From contig DASZME010000011.1 in the NCBI GenBank assembly GCA_035551995.1, forward strand, positions 1 to 34,769: a stretch of 34,769 nucleotides of DNA, in the 5' to 3' direction. This DNA comes from RYN-428 sp035551995. Its GTDB lineage: Bacteria; Planctomycetota; Phycisphaerae; Tepidisphaerales; Tepidisphaeraceae. The notes under the pieces are model-generated. The model saw nothing but the letters and a program-made list of their open reading frames with translations. It was not told the origin of the DNA and searched no databases. The translations under genes and the position numbers were made by a program. Below, in pieces: positions 7,729 to 15,999 of this stretch. Every line of letters begins with the position of its first letter. Positions within the stretch are counted from its first letter, which is position 1.

Positions 7729-10700
7729 TTACATCCGCGTAATCGTCTCATGTAGATTCAAAATCACTCTTGCCACATTTGTCCACGCCGCCAACTCCGC
7801 GGGGGAAATATCTTTCGGCGCCGGGAGTTGCCCCACGCTCAGGAGCTTCGTCGCCTCGGCGCTATCGCCGGCATATTCTTTCAAATGCTTTTCCAGCAGG
7901 TCGTTCAGAACCTTCGCCTCCTCGGGCCGAGGCTTTCGCGCGATCGCGACTTCATATGCGAAATTCAGACGATCGCCGACGCTGGCGCCGCCTTCGCGCA
8001 TAATTCTGGTGGCGAACGCCCGGCTCGCTTCCACATACGTCGGATCATTCAGCATCGCCAACGCCTGCTGCGGGATATTCGAGCGGTTTCGCTCGCAGAC
8101 GGCTTCCTCGCGCGAGGGGGCGTCAAACGCCATCAGGCTCGGTTGCAGGAAACTGCGCTGCCACCAGGTGTACAATCCGCGGCGATACTCGTCGTCGCCC
8201 TTGTCGGCGACCCAGGTTCGCGTGGGGAAATTCAACTGGACCCAGTAGCCGGCCGGTTGATACGGCTTGACGCTCGGCCCGCCGAGTCTGTTCACCAGCA
8301 ATCCGCCGATCGCCAAGGCATCGTCGCGAACAAATTCGGCGTCGATCCGCCAGCGGGATTGATGGGCGAGCAGGCGGTTATAGGGATCGCGTTCGGTGGC
8401 CGCGTCGGATGGTTTGGAGCTTTGGCGGTAGGCGCCGCTGGTGACCAGGAGCTTGACCATGTGCTTGGTGTCCCAGCCGCTGTCCATGAATTCGACGGCC
8501 ATCCAGTCCATCAATTCCGGATGCGTCGGCCATTCCCCCTGTGAGCCGAGATCATCCATGATTTTCGAGAGTCCGGTTCCAAAATACAATCGCCACAGGC
8601 GATTGACGTAAACGCGGGCGGTGAGGGGATTGTCGCGCGATACGATCCATTTCGCCAGATCCATCCGCGTGAGTCGGCGCTTTGCGGATTCCTCCTTCAA
8701 TTCCGCCGGCGCCAGAAACGCGGGAATGGCCGGCATCATTTCATCGCCGGTGGTGTCCATCCAGTTGCCGCGATGGAGAAAACGGACGATGCGGGGAGGG
8801 CCGGCGTTGGTCACCAGGCACTTGCGCACGGTCGCGAGCAGGTCATCCTTCTCTTTTTCGATTTTTGCGAGTTCGCCGCGAGCAAGTTTGAGGGACGGGG
8901 CGATGGTACGGAAATATTCGCCGATTTCGGTTTTCTGCTTTTCGGTGCGATCCGCCGGGGCGGTCGCGAGAATATCGCGAACGTTTTCCGGCAGCGATTG
9001 GATCCCCGCCGGCTCGGGGCTGGTGGTGATCGCCAGTCGGACGCGGCCAATCTGATGCCGCGGAAACTTGGACTGAAATTCGAGCACGAAAATCAGCGAC
9101 GTTTCTCCCTCGGCATTGATCTTTTCTTTCGGCTCAAGCACCACGTTGTGCGTCTTGCCGATCCGCGGCATCACGCCCCACCCCGGCGCGGGGGTTCCCT
9201 TCTTGAGCGGAGGAAGCAGGCTTGCCGCGGGAAACGCATCCTGGGAAAAATCAGCTGTCGCCCGCGCGAGAACGATCGGCTTCATGCGGTGATTCTTCAG
9301 CGACGATTCGATCTTGACGGACGTCAGAATGAAATTGCCGTCGGTAGACGTGCCGGGACCGTGGCCGGGAAGCTTTTCGTCCGCCAGCGCTTCAATGCGG
9401 AATCCGGTGATGCCGCGAAGATCGGGCTTGGCCGTCAGCGTGTAGATTTCTTTTTCCGGAGTCGCGCCGTTGGCCAGATAGCTGCCGTCGTCCTGCTTTT
9501 CGAGCGTCGTTCCGTTGGCGGTCTTGGCCGTCAGTTCGAGCGTTTTCCAATCGACATGAATTTTGCCCTGCTCCGTCTCCCATTCACGCTGCTCATCGAC
9601 CAGCGAGGAAATGGGCACGTTCAGCTTCGCCTTGGCCGCGACAATCGCATCGTCGATCGCCTTGATCCGCTGTTCCTGCTCGCCAGTGGGTATCGGCATG
9701 CCCGCTTCGCGCCGACCGATCGCCGGTTCCTGCACATCCGCGAAAAACGCGGCCATGCCATAAAAATCCTTGCTCACGAACGGATCGAATTTGTGGTCAT
9801 GGCACTGGCAACATCCCATCGTCGATCCCATCCAAACGGTCGATACGTTTCGCACGCGGTCGGTCAGGTTCTTGACCTCATATTCCTTTGCCTGTGCGCC
9901 CCCTTCTTCGGTCGTTTGAAGCAGGCGGTTGTATGCGGTCGCCACCTTTTGCTCGGTCGTGGGATTGGGCAGAAGATCGCCGGCCAGTTGCTCTACGGTG
10001 AATTGATCGAACCGCTTATTCTCGTTGAACGACTGAATCACGTAATCGCGATAAGGCGACACGTTCATCGGATTGTCGCTGTGATAACCGACGGTGTCGG
10101 CAAAGCGCACCAGATCGAGCCACGCGACCGCCATCCGTTCGCCGTATTGCGGACTGGCGAGAAGCCGATCGACCAGCTTGTCGTAGGCGTCGGGCGAGGC
10201 GTCGGCGACGAATTGCTCCGTTTCTTTCGGAGTCGGCGGAAGGCCGATCAGATCAAAACTCAGTCGGCGGATCAACGTGGGACGATACGCTTCGGGAGCC
10301 GGGGCCAAGCCCGCGTCGTTGAGGCGGGCGAGGATGAAGCGGTCGATCGGATTCTTCACGAATACCGGCGATTCGACATTTGGCACGGCAGGCCGGGTCG
10401 GCTGGAGATAGGCCCAATGGCCTTGCCAGGGAGCATCTTGTTCGATCCATGCCTTGAGCAGCGCGATTTCGCGGTCGGAGAGTTTTTTGTTGCTTTTGGG
10501 GTCGGGCATCCGTTCGTCCGGATCGCGCTCGATCACCCGCCGATAGAGCTCGCTTTGGTCCGGCTTGCCGGGAACGACCGTATGATGATCCTTGATGGTC
10601 GAGAAAATCCCGTCGTGCGTGTCAAGGCGAAGATCGGCTTTGCGTTTGTTCTTATCCGGTCCATGACAGGCGTAGCAGTTGTCGGAAAGAATCGGACGAA

Positions 10701-10821
10701 TGTCGCGGTTGAAATCGATCGTCTTCGGAATGGCCGGCGGCGCGGCCAACGCCGGCGCGGAGGCGATGGAAATCAGTAGGGCCAAAGCGGCCGAGTATTT
10801 ACCGGTGGCTGACGACATCAT
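7729..10821 (-). CDS. PSCyt1-DUF1549-DUF1553 (PSD1) planctomycete cytochrome-type protein
   Basis: This 1030-residue exported protein has a signal peptide (to about residue 27), then a planctomycete cytochrome-C domain with CYACH (C49, C52, H53) after RDIRPILSDN. A DUF1549 (PSCyt2) region spans roughly 155-340, with IDRFILARL, RRLSFDLIGLPPTP and a second CxxCH, CCQCHDHKFDP. The middle carries a beta-sandwich-like insertion (roughly 430-610), and the C-terminus is DUF1553 (PSD1), with NPLTARVYVNRLWRLYFGTGL and LNDPTYVEASRAFA. The two CxxCH motifs could bind heme. The biochemical role is not established; these proteins are often linked to polysaccharide use. ATG at 10821 is chosen over a TTG at 10824 because GGAGA lies 6 bases upstream. 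The DUF1501 partner follows downstream. Confidence 0.95.
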   Translation of the reverse strand: MMSSATGKYSAALALLISIASAPALAAPPAIPKTIDFNRDIRPILSDNCYACHGPDKNKRKADLRLDTHDGIFSTIKDHHTVVPGKPDQSELYRRVIERDPDERMPDPKSNKKLSDREIALLKAWIEQDAPWQGHWAYLQPTRPAVPNVESPVFVKNPIDRFILARLNDAGLAPAPEAYRPTLIRRLSFDLIGLPPTPKETEQFVADASPDAYDKLVDRLLASPQYGERMAVAWLDLVRFADTVGYHSDNPMNVSPYRDYVIQSFNENKRFDQFTVEQLAGDLLPNPTTEQKVATAYNRLLQTTEEGGAQAKEYEVKNLTDRVRNVSTVWMGSTMGCCQCHDHKFDPFVSKDFYGMAAFFADVQEPAIGRREAGMPIPTGEQEQRIKAIDDAIVAAKAKLNVPISSLVDEQREWETEQGKIHVDWKTLELTAKTANGTTLEKQDDGSYLANGATPEKEIYTLTAKPDLRGITGFRIEALADEKLPGHGPGTSTDGNFILTSVKIESSLKNHRMKPIVLARATADFSQDAFPAASLLPPLKKGTPAPGWGVMPRIGKTHNVVLEPKEKINAEGETSLIFVLEFQSKFPRHQIGRVRLAITTSPEPAGIQSLPENVRDILATAPADRTEKQKTEIGEYFRTIAPSLKLARGELAKIEKEKDDLLATVRKCLVTNAGPPRIVRFLHRGNWMDTTGDEMMPAIPAFLAPAELKEESAKRRLTRMDLAKWIVSRDNPLTARVYVNRLWRLYFGTGLSKIMDDLGSQGEWPTHPELMDWMAVEFMDSGWDTKHMVKLLVTSGAYRQSSKPSDAATERDPYNRLLAHQSRWRIDAEFVRDDALAIGGLLVNRLGGPSVKPYQPAGYWVQLNFPTRTWVADKGDDEYRRGLYTWWQRSFLQPSLMAFDAPSREEAVCERNRSNIPQQALAMLNDPTYVEASRAFATRIMREGGASVGDRLNFAYEVAIARKPRPEEAKVLNDLLEKHLKEYAGDSAEATKLLSVGQLPAPKDISPAELAAWTNVARVILNLHETITRM

Positions 10822-11059
10822 CAAAGGTCTCCGATACGGAATGCGACGGAAACAACTTCCGCAGTTCTTGCCGCTGGGTAAGCCGCGAAGCGGTCCTAAG
10901 ATGATACGCCAGGCGTGCCGCCGCGTTGGTGATCACTCAGCCCGTTCCGTCGATGGGATGGACCGCGGGTCGTGTTTTCGGCTTGACTCATCTGGCGGCG
11001 CGGCGGGAGTAGAGGAGTCTTCCAAAGTCGCACGAACGGATCGGGAAAACAACTCGTTC

Positions 11060-11094
11060 TTGACATTTTGGTACATCCATCACATAACGTGATG
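11060..11094 (+). promoter_or_regulatory. Candidate rightward promoter overlapping a dyad
   Basis: A perfect TTGACA (11060-11065) is followed after 17 bases by CATAAC (11083-11088). The -10 lies within the dyad CATCAC-ATAAC-GTGATG (11078-11094). This looks like a regulated promoter, yet no clear gene follows to the right. Confidence 0.45.
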
Positions 11095-11377
11095 TATCAT
11101 GCATGTGATCGCCAAAAGCTCCCGCGCGGCGCATGCCACAGATAGCTATTTCGCCCATCGAGGTCATCGCGGACGGCCAGAAAGTCGATCATTTTGGACG
11201 CCGTGTGGAGGCATCATCCGAATGCCGGCCACGCCGTGAATCACCGAGACGATCGTATGAGATTGGTCGACTGGCTATACCCGGTCGATTAAGAGGGAAC
11301 TACGCGCGGGGGGGTTACTTCACCGCCCTTAAAAAGGTGGAACGTGCGACAGTCGCGATAACATCCGTTTGAATTCC

Positions 11378-11404
11378 CTTCGTGTCCTTCGTGAGCTTCG
11401 TGGA
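11378..11404. repeat. Three-unit CTTCGTGNN repeat
   Basis: CTTCGTGTC, CTTCGTGAG and CTTCGTGGA follow one another directly. On the minus strand they translate as a HEAHEGHEG-type string, which I recall as a common intergenic repeat in planctomycetes and similar soil or freshwater bacteria. It sits 48 bases beyond the stop codon of the metallo-beta-lactamase gene. Confidence 0.6.
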
Positions 11405-11451
11405 TAATCCTCTTTTGTGCGACCGGATTGTCGCGACCCGATGCCGCGATC

Positions 11452-12366
11452 TCACTCCGCCGCCTCGAGCTCGGGATTGGCGTCTTCGATATCGCCGGCG
11501 TCGGCGGCGCCTTCAAAATCCATCAGGAACAGAATATTTCGCATCCGCTCCTCGCCGATTTTCTTGGTGAGAATGCGCTTGGCCCGGTGCACGCCGGTCC
11601 GGCGGGAAACGTGGCCGAGGACGATCCACTTGTTCTTCAACTTCTCCAGCAAGTCTACGAACGCATCCACGTGAAGATGCTTGCCCGCCTTGGCTTTCTG
11701 CTTGTGCGTCGAATCAAAAAACGTGCATTCGGTAATCAGAATCTCCGCGTTCTGCACGTCAGGATGCTCGAAGACGGCGCCGGCAGTCGTATCGCCCAGA
11801 AAGGCCACCAGCGGAACTTCGAGCCGATACTGGATTTCGATTCCTTCCTTCCGCATCTGCGCCAGTTCCGGACCGGTTCGCCCGACATACTCGGCTTTAA
11901 GCTTTTCGCGAATGCTGACCAGCGAATATCCCAGGCTCACCCCGCCATGATGGGTGGCGAACGCGCGGATGCCGAAATCCTTCCGCACGGGATATAACTC
12001 CCCGGCCTGCATCGGAACCAATGTATAAGGCGTGCTTTGTCGTTCGATCTGCCGCCAGCAGCGGATCATCGCTTCCACCGGCCCTTCCAATTCCCGCGGC
12101 AACAGCACCGTCCCCGGCTTCATCCCCTGGAAGTACCGCTGGGATAAATAGTAGGGCAAACCGGCGATATGATCCATGTGCCCGTGCGTGATGCACACAA
12201 TATCGCTGGTGAGTGCAAAATGAGGGGCTCGGCCGACGTCAAAGCAGACGTTCAGCTCCGGTATTTGCACGACGGTCTCTTCGCCGGCCACGCTGTAGCC
12301 GATGACCGAGTGCATTCCGAGAGGAATTCTGGCGAACTTCTGAACCAAAAAAGACTTTTCTAACAT
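11452..12366 (-). CDS. Metallo-beta-lactamase fold hydrolase, RNase Z-like
   Basis: This 304-residue protein has the metal-binding motif THGHMDHIAG (H61, H63, D65, H66) after the strand LNVCFDVGR. Later come FLGDTTAG, a second-metal aspartate motif, ITECTFF and KHLHVDAF, then VLGHVSRR with a late histidine. The order matches RNase Z-like members of the family, which use two zinc ions to cleave RNA or other phosphodiesters. Whether this one processes tRNA 3' ends cannot be told; the C-terminus ends in an acidic tail. The start at 12366 gives a typical family N-terminus; in-frame codons upstream to 12681 overlap the Uma2 remnant on the other strand and look non-coding. No clear ribosome site is visible. 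Confidence 0.9.
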   Translation of the reverse strand: MLEKSFLVQKFARIPLGMHSVIGYSVAGEETVVQIPELNVCFDVGRAPHFALTSDIVCITHGHMDHIAGLPYYLSQRYFQGMKPGTVLLPRELEGPVEAMIRCWRQIERQSTPYTLVPMQAGELYPVRKDFGIRAFATHHGGVSLGYSLVSIREKLKAEYVGRTGPELAQMRKEGIEIQYRLEVPLVAFLGDTTAGAVFEHPDVQNAEILITECTFFDSTHKQKAKAGKHLHVDAFVDLLEKLKNKWIVLGHVSRRTGVHRAKRILTKKIGEERMRNILFLMDFEGAADAGDIEDANPELEAAE

Positions 12367-12417
12367 GGCGGGGCAAGTGTAGGGGAAGGCGCCGTGTTTG
12401 TCAGCGGCGGGGAGAAT

Positions 12418-12475
12418 CCGAGCAAGAAATCTGAAAAATCCAAATCCGAAATCCGAACAAAATTCCGATGCTCTA
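12418..12475. repeat. AAATCCGAAATCCGAA-type intergenic repeat
   Basis: The stretch repeats near-identical blocks (AAATCTGAA, AAATCC, AAATCCGAAATCCGAA). On the plus strand it translates as a SEKSKSEIR string, similar to the SEIRNPKSEIR strings I recall from planctomycete intergenic DNA. A related stretch, reversed, lies at 27724-27850. Confidence 0.5.
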
Positions 12476-12510
12476 AGTCCAATCAATGCTATTGTCGACG
12501 ACACGACGCC

Positions 12511-13175
12511 ATGACAATGGTCCTCCAACATGAACAGCAGGCAATCCGCATCCCCGAGTGGGTTGTCGATCTGAGTTCGTTTCGGCGTTAGGCGACATCC
12601 GACGAATTTCCTGTCGTCGGTTGGTACGGTCATCTCGATGGAGACCTTTGGGCCGACATCAGCATGGAACGACTCATCCACAATCGGCTCAAAACCGAAA
12701 TCGCCGTTGTGTTAGGCGGACTCGTGAGGCAGACGGGCGCCGGTGAATTTCTTAGCGACCGTATATGCTAACCAACGAGGCGGCGGCACTATCCACCGAG
12801 CCGGATGGGATGTTTGTGAGTTTCGCGTCGTTGAAAACCGGCAAGGCGGCCTTCGAGCGTGGAGAAGATTCACTCGAGGTCGTCGGGACGCCCGATTTGG
12901 TGATCGAGGTGGTAAGCCCAACATCACGTCAAAAGGATACCGACATTCTTCCGCGGCTATATCACCGCGCCGGAATAACCGGATATTGGCTCATCGAACC
13001 CATGCGTCGCGCGGATGAAGTTTCCTTCGATATTCTGAAATGGACGCCGACTGGATATTTATCCTCGCCAACCCACGACGGCTGGATTGACTCCGTTGTG
13101 ATAGGTAAGACCTTCCGCATGACTCGCTCCGCGAATTCCATGGGCGAGTCCGTCCATCGGGTTGAATTCCGCTGA
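12511..13175 (+). pseudogene. Uma2-family (DUF820) protein, inactivated by a nonsense codon and a frameshift
   Basis: Starting at ATG 12511, the frame reads IRIPEWVVDLSSFRR and then hits TAG at 12589-12591, where relatives have Trp (FRRWA), so a single TGG to TAG change explains it. The same frame continues as SDEFPVVGWYGHLDGDLWADIS and KTEIAVVLGGLV to about 12760. The homology then moves to another frame at 12765: LTNEAAALSTEPDGMFVSF, TPDLVIEVVSPTSRQKD (the PD-(D/E)XK-like core) and YWLIEP, ending at 13175. Two separate lesions in one gene make it a pseudogene; the 136-residue 3' part lacks the N-terminal third. Uma2 proteins are predicted nucleases of unknown role, with many copies in planctomycetes and cyanobacteria. 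The comparison with relatives is from memory. Confidence 0.82.
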
Positions 13176-13218
13176 CCACTTTGCCTTTCGTTTCCAAACC
13201 CGGTATTTTAGCCGTCCA

Positions 13219-13836
13219 ATGCGCTGCCCGTTTTGCTCGGCCGATAAAGAGATGCTGCATGTGATCGATTCGCGCACCTGCGAAGGCGGTCGTGCGATCC
13301 GGCGGCGGCGCGTCTGTAAGGATTGTAAAAAGCGCTTCACCACCTACGAACGCGTCGAGCAGCCGAATCGGCTGATCGTCGTCAAAAAGGACGGTCGTCG
13401 CGTGCCGTGGGATCGGGCCAAGATCATCAGCGGATTGGAACGAGCCTGTTTTAAGCGACCGGTGCCGGAGACGGAAATTCTGCGGATCGCCGAGGAAGTC
13501 GAAGAGGAAGTCTTCTCCAATCACGACCGGGAAGTTCCTTCCACCTCCGTCGGCGAACTTGTGACCGACCGGCTTCGTAGAGTGGATCAGGTTGCTTATG
13601 TGCGGTTCGCCAGCGTTTATCGGCAGTTTAAGACGCTCGAAGAGCTTGTGGACGAAGCCAAGGCCGTGATTGACGCCCAGCGCTACGATGTGCCGGGGCA
13701 GGGGACGCTGTTCATCGAGCCGCCCGGATCGGCGCCGCGGTCCAACGGAAACGGCGACGCCAAGCCGCGAGCGACGCGGGGACGCAAGCCGAAATCGCAG
13801 ACGGAAGTTCAGCCGGCGGACGAAAACCGAAGTTAG
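13219..13836 (+). CDS. nrdR: Transcriptional repressor NrdR
   Basis: This 205-residue protein begins MRCPFCS and has a zinc ribbon made by C3, C6, C33 and C36, with the signature VIDSR and RRRRVCKDCKKRFTTYE. An ATP-cone domain follows from about residue 49 to 140 (VVKKDGRRVPWDRAKI, then YVRFASVYRQFKTLEE). NrdR senses ATP/dATP and represses ribonucleotide reductase genes by binding NrdR boxes. The last 45 or so residues form a Pro/Gly/Lys-rich tail beyond the usual length of about 150 to 160. The start at 13219 is fixed by the zinc-ribbon N-terminus; an in-frame ATG at 13162 would add residues the family lacks. No ribonucleotide reductase gene is in the window. Confidence 0.96.
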   Translation: MRCPFCSADKEMLHVIDSRTCEGGRAIRRRRVCKDCKKRFTTYERVEQPNRLIVVKKDGRRVPWDRAKIISGLERACFKRPVPETEILRIAEEVEEEVFSNHDREVPSTSVGELVTDRLRRVDQVAYVRFASVYRQFKTLEELVDEAKAVIDAQRYDVPGQGTLFIEPPGSAPRSNGNGDAKPRATRGRKPKSQTEVQPADENRS

Positions 13837-13931
13837 ACATTCAGGCGAAGTCATTCTTGCGTGCAGCGCGACGCGGAGCGCAGTTTTCCGGTCCCATTCC
13901 TTTGGCCACCGTTCCTTTAGAGTTCCACACC

Positions 13932-15821
13932 ATGCGTCAATCCCTCTTTTTATCCTTGAGCGTGAAATTCGGTCTCTTCATCGGTTGCGCCGTTCCGGCC
14001 GGCGCGATGCTGACCGGCTGCGCCGACGAACCGAAAAAACCGGTGAGTCTCGCGAAACAGTACGACGTCATCGCCGCCAAAACAGGGCTGCCCAATTACA
14101 TGCGGCGAACGATCTTCGAGAAAGTCGATCTGGCCAATGCCGAGGCGTTTCAGGTTTCGGGGTATGGCTTGGTGGTCAATCTCGACAACACCGGCGACAG
14201 CACCGCCCCGCTGCCGGTCACGCAATACATGATCAAGGAAATGGTCAAGCACGGCTACGGGAGCAAGCTGAATCCCGGCTGGGAAAACCAATCCCCCGAA
14301 CGCGTATTGCACGATAAGCGCGTGGCCATCGTACAGGTGGTCGGCATGCTTCCGCCAGGCATTCGCAAGGGCCAGACGTTCGACGTCATCGTCCAGGCGC
14401 TGCCCAAGAACCAGACGTCCAGCCTCGCCGGCGGCGAACTGTATCTCACCGATCTGAAAATCAACGGCGCCGACCCGCAAGACCCCTTCGGCAAGGTGAA
14501 TGATTATGCCCAATGCAAGGGGTTCATCTTCGTCAACCCCGCCTATGCGCTGAACAAGGATATTAAAAAGACAACGCAGATCAGCCAGAGCCTTCGCAAC
14601 GGAATCATCATGGACGGCGGCGTGGTGAAATTCGATCGCCCGCTGTTCCTTCGGCTGCGCAGCCCCGAGAACCGCATGTCGCGCTATATCGAGCAGCGGA
14701 TCATGGATCGGTTCGGCGACACCCACGTCGCCGCCGCCCACGACGCGGGCGTTATCCAGATATACGTTCCATTCTCCTATCGCGGGGATTGGCGGCATTT
14801 CTCCAAGCTGGTGATGCATCTATATCTGGACAACTCGGCGGAAAATTTAGCCAGGCAAGCCAAGCTCCTGGCCGTCGAGGCGCAGAAGCCCGATGCGCTG
14901 CTGGAGGATATCAGTTATTGCTTCGAGGGCATCGGGCCGATCGCGTTGCCCGCCCTGGCGCCGCTTGTGACCGACCGAAGGCCGGAGGTGGCGTTTGCCG
15001 CGGCGCGAGCGGCCGCATCCATCGGCGATCCGAGCGGCGCTTCGGCGATGGCCCTGATGGCGATGGCCCGGGATTCGCAAAACCCGTTTCAGCTGAACGC
15101 CGTCGAGGCGCTGGGCGGCCTTCCCCCCGCCGCGGCGGTCAACCACATGCTCCGCGAGCTGCTCGATCACGACAAGGCGCTCGTTCGCATCGCGGCGTAC
15201 AAGGTGCTGGCCGCCAACCACGATCCGCTGGTCGTGTCGCGTGTGGTAACCGAGCGGGCGGACAATCAGAAATTCGTGCTGGACGTGGTGCCGTCGAAGG
15301 GCCCGCCGATCGTTTACGCGTCGCGCACGGGGATGCCCCGCATCGCGCTGATCGGCGCCGTGCCGGAAGTGCGGACTCCGATGATGTTTTCCGCGATGGA
15401 CGATCGCCTGACGATCAGTTCGGCGGAGGTGGGCCAGACGCTGATGATCTATTACCGCGCGCCGGCGCCGACCGATTCCAGCGGGCGGGTGCATGACGTG
15501 CGAATGCTTGGGCCGGTGAAGATGGCCAGCAACCCCGATCTTTCGGAGCTGGTGCAGCGGCTGGGAGGCATTTGCAACGAAGGGGAAGACCCGTTGGATT
15601 TCAGCTACAGCGAGATCATCGCGATCCTGCAACGTCTGCACGACGAGAAAAAAATCGTGGCGATGGTCGATGGTCTGCCGGCGCCGGCCGCGTTCATGTT
15701 GGAAAATCCGCCGGCCATGCAGAGCACGATTTACAACGCGCCGAGCATCGAATCGGGCCGGCCGCAAGGTGACGATAAATCGGCGATCGGGCAAAACATC
15801 AATCCCGCTTCCGGGCGATGA
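13932..15821 (+). CDS. FlgI-like lipoprotein with HEAT-like repeats
   Basis: This 629-residue protein has a lipoprotein signal with lipobox LTGC (C30), so it is probably membrane-anchored outside the cytoplasm. Residues about 60-300 resemble the flagellar P-ring protein FlgI: VSGYGLVVNLDNTGDS, VAIVQVVGMLPPGIRKGQTFDV, TSSLAGGELYLTDLKI and a late FSKLVMHLYL strand. FlgI itself is a periplasmic ring subunit of about 370 residues without a lipobox. Residues about 310-430 form Ala-rich helical pairs (GPIALPALAPLVTDRRPEVAFAAARAAASIGDP, in overlapping turns) like HEAT repeats. The C-terminal 200 residues are unassigned. No other flagellar gene is nearby, so a non-flagellar ring or scaffold role is inference. 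The start is at 13932 because the signal peptide begins there. Confidence 0.82.
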   Translation: MRQSLFLSLSVKFGLFIGCAVPAGAMLTGCADEPKKPVSLAKQYDVIAAKTGLPNYMRRTIFEKVDLANAEAFQVSGYGLVVNLDNTGDSTAPLPVTQYMIKEMVKHGYGSKLNPGWENQSPERVLHDKRVAIVQVVGMLPPGIRKGQTFDVIVQALPKNQTSSLAGGELYLTDLKINGADPQDPFGKVNDYAQCKGFIFVNPAYALNKDIKKTTQISQSLRNGIIMDGGVVKFDRPLFLRLRSPENRMSRYIEQRIMDRFGDTHVAAAHDAGVIQIYVPFSYRGDWRHFSKLVMHLYLDNSAENLARQAKLLAVEAQKPDALLEDISYCFEGIGPIALPALAPLVTDRRPEVAFAAARAAASIGDPSGASAMALMAMARDSQNPFQLNAVEALGGLPPAAAVNHMLRELLDHDKALVRIAAYKVLAANHDPLVVSRVVTERADNQKFVLDVVPSKGPPIVYASRTGMPRIALIGAVPEVRTPMMFSAMDDRLTISSAEVGQTLMIYYRAPAPTDSSGRVHDVRMLGPVKMASNPDLSELVQRLGGICNEGEDPLDFSYSEIIAILQRLHDEKKIVAMVDGLPAPAAFMLENPPAMQSTIYNAPSIESGRPQGDDKSAIGQNINPASGR

Positions 15822-15850
15822 GTTCGCGGCGGACCGAACGAAGCGTTTGC

Positions 15851-15879
15851 TTGACACGTTTTCCGGCATTTGATAGCGT
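15851..15879 (+). promoter_or_regulatory. Candidate promoter for the secreted-protein/opp operon
   Basis: A perfect TTGACA at 15851-15856 is followed after 17 bases by TAGCGT (15874-15879), which keeps the key T, A and T of a -10. Transcription would begin about 110 bases before the TTG start at 16000. Confidence 0.4.
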
Positions 15880-15999
15880 TCCTACCCACCCGCCGAAGAG
15901 CAAATGAGCCGCGGGCGGGGAGTTTTCGCTGGGTTGTACCGCCGGCGCATTGATAGGTAATCGACACCGGGCGCGCATCGGCCCGTCGGGAGATCCGCT

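Larger units (their letters stand above)
10822..11451. other. 630-bp intergenic region without a convincing gene
   Basis: No reading frame here has protein-like composition on either strand. It holds a promoter-like pair with a dyad (11060-11094), a 46-codon reading frame just after it (11099-11239) that is probably chance, and a three-unit 9-bp repeat (11378-11404). Both flanking genes read leftwards, so the region holds the leader of the PSCyt/PSD1 gene and the 3' flank of the metallo-beta-lactamase gene. Confidence 0.6.

Noticed and set aside
8773..10779. A 668-codon plus-strand frame opposite the PSCyt/PSD1 gene
   Set aside because: It is the antisense shadow of a clear protein gene in GC-rich DNA; its translation is Arg-rich and has no motif.
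11099..11239. A 46-codon frame immediately after the promoter-like dyad
   Set aside because: No ribosome site and no hydrophobic or structured segments; kept only as a possibility in the finding on the dyad.
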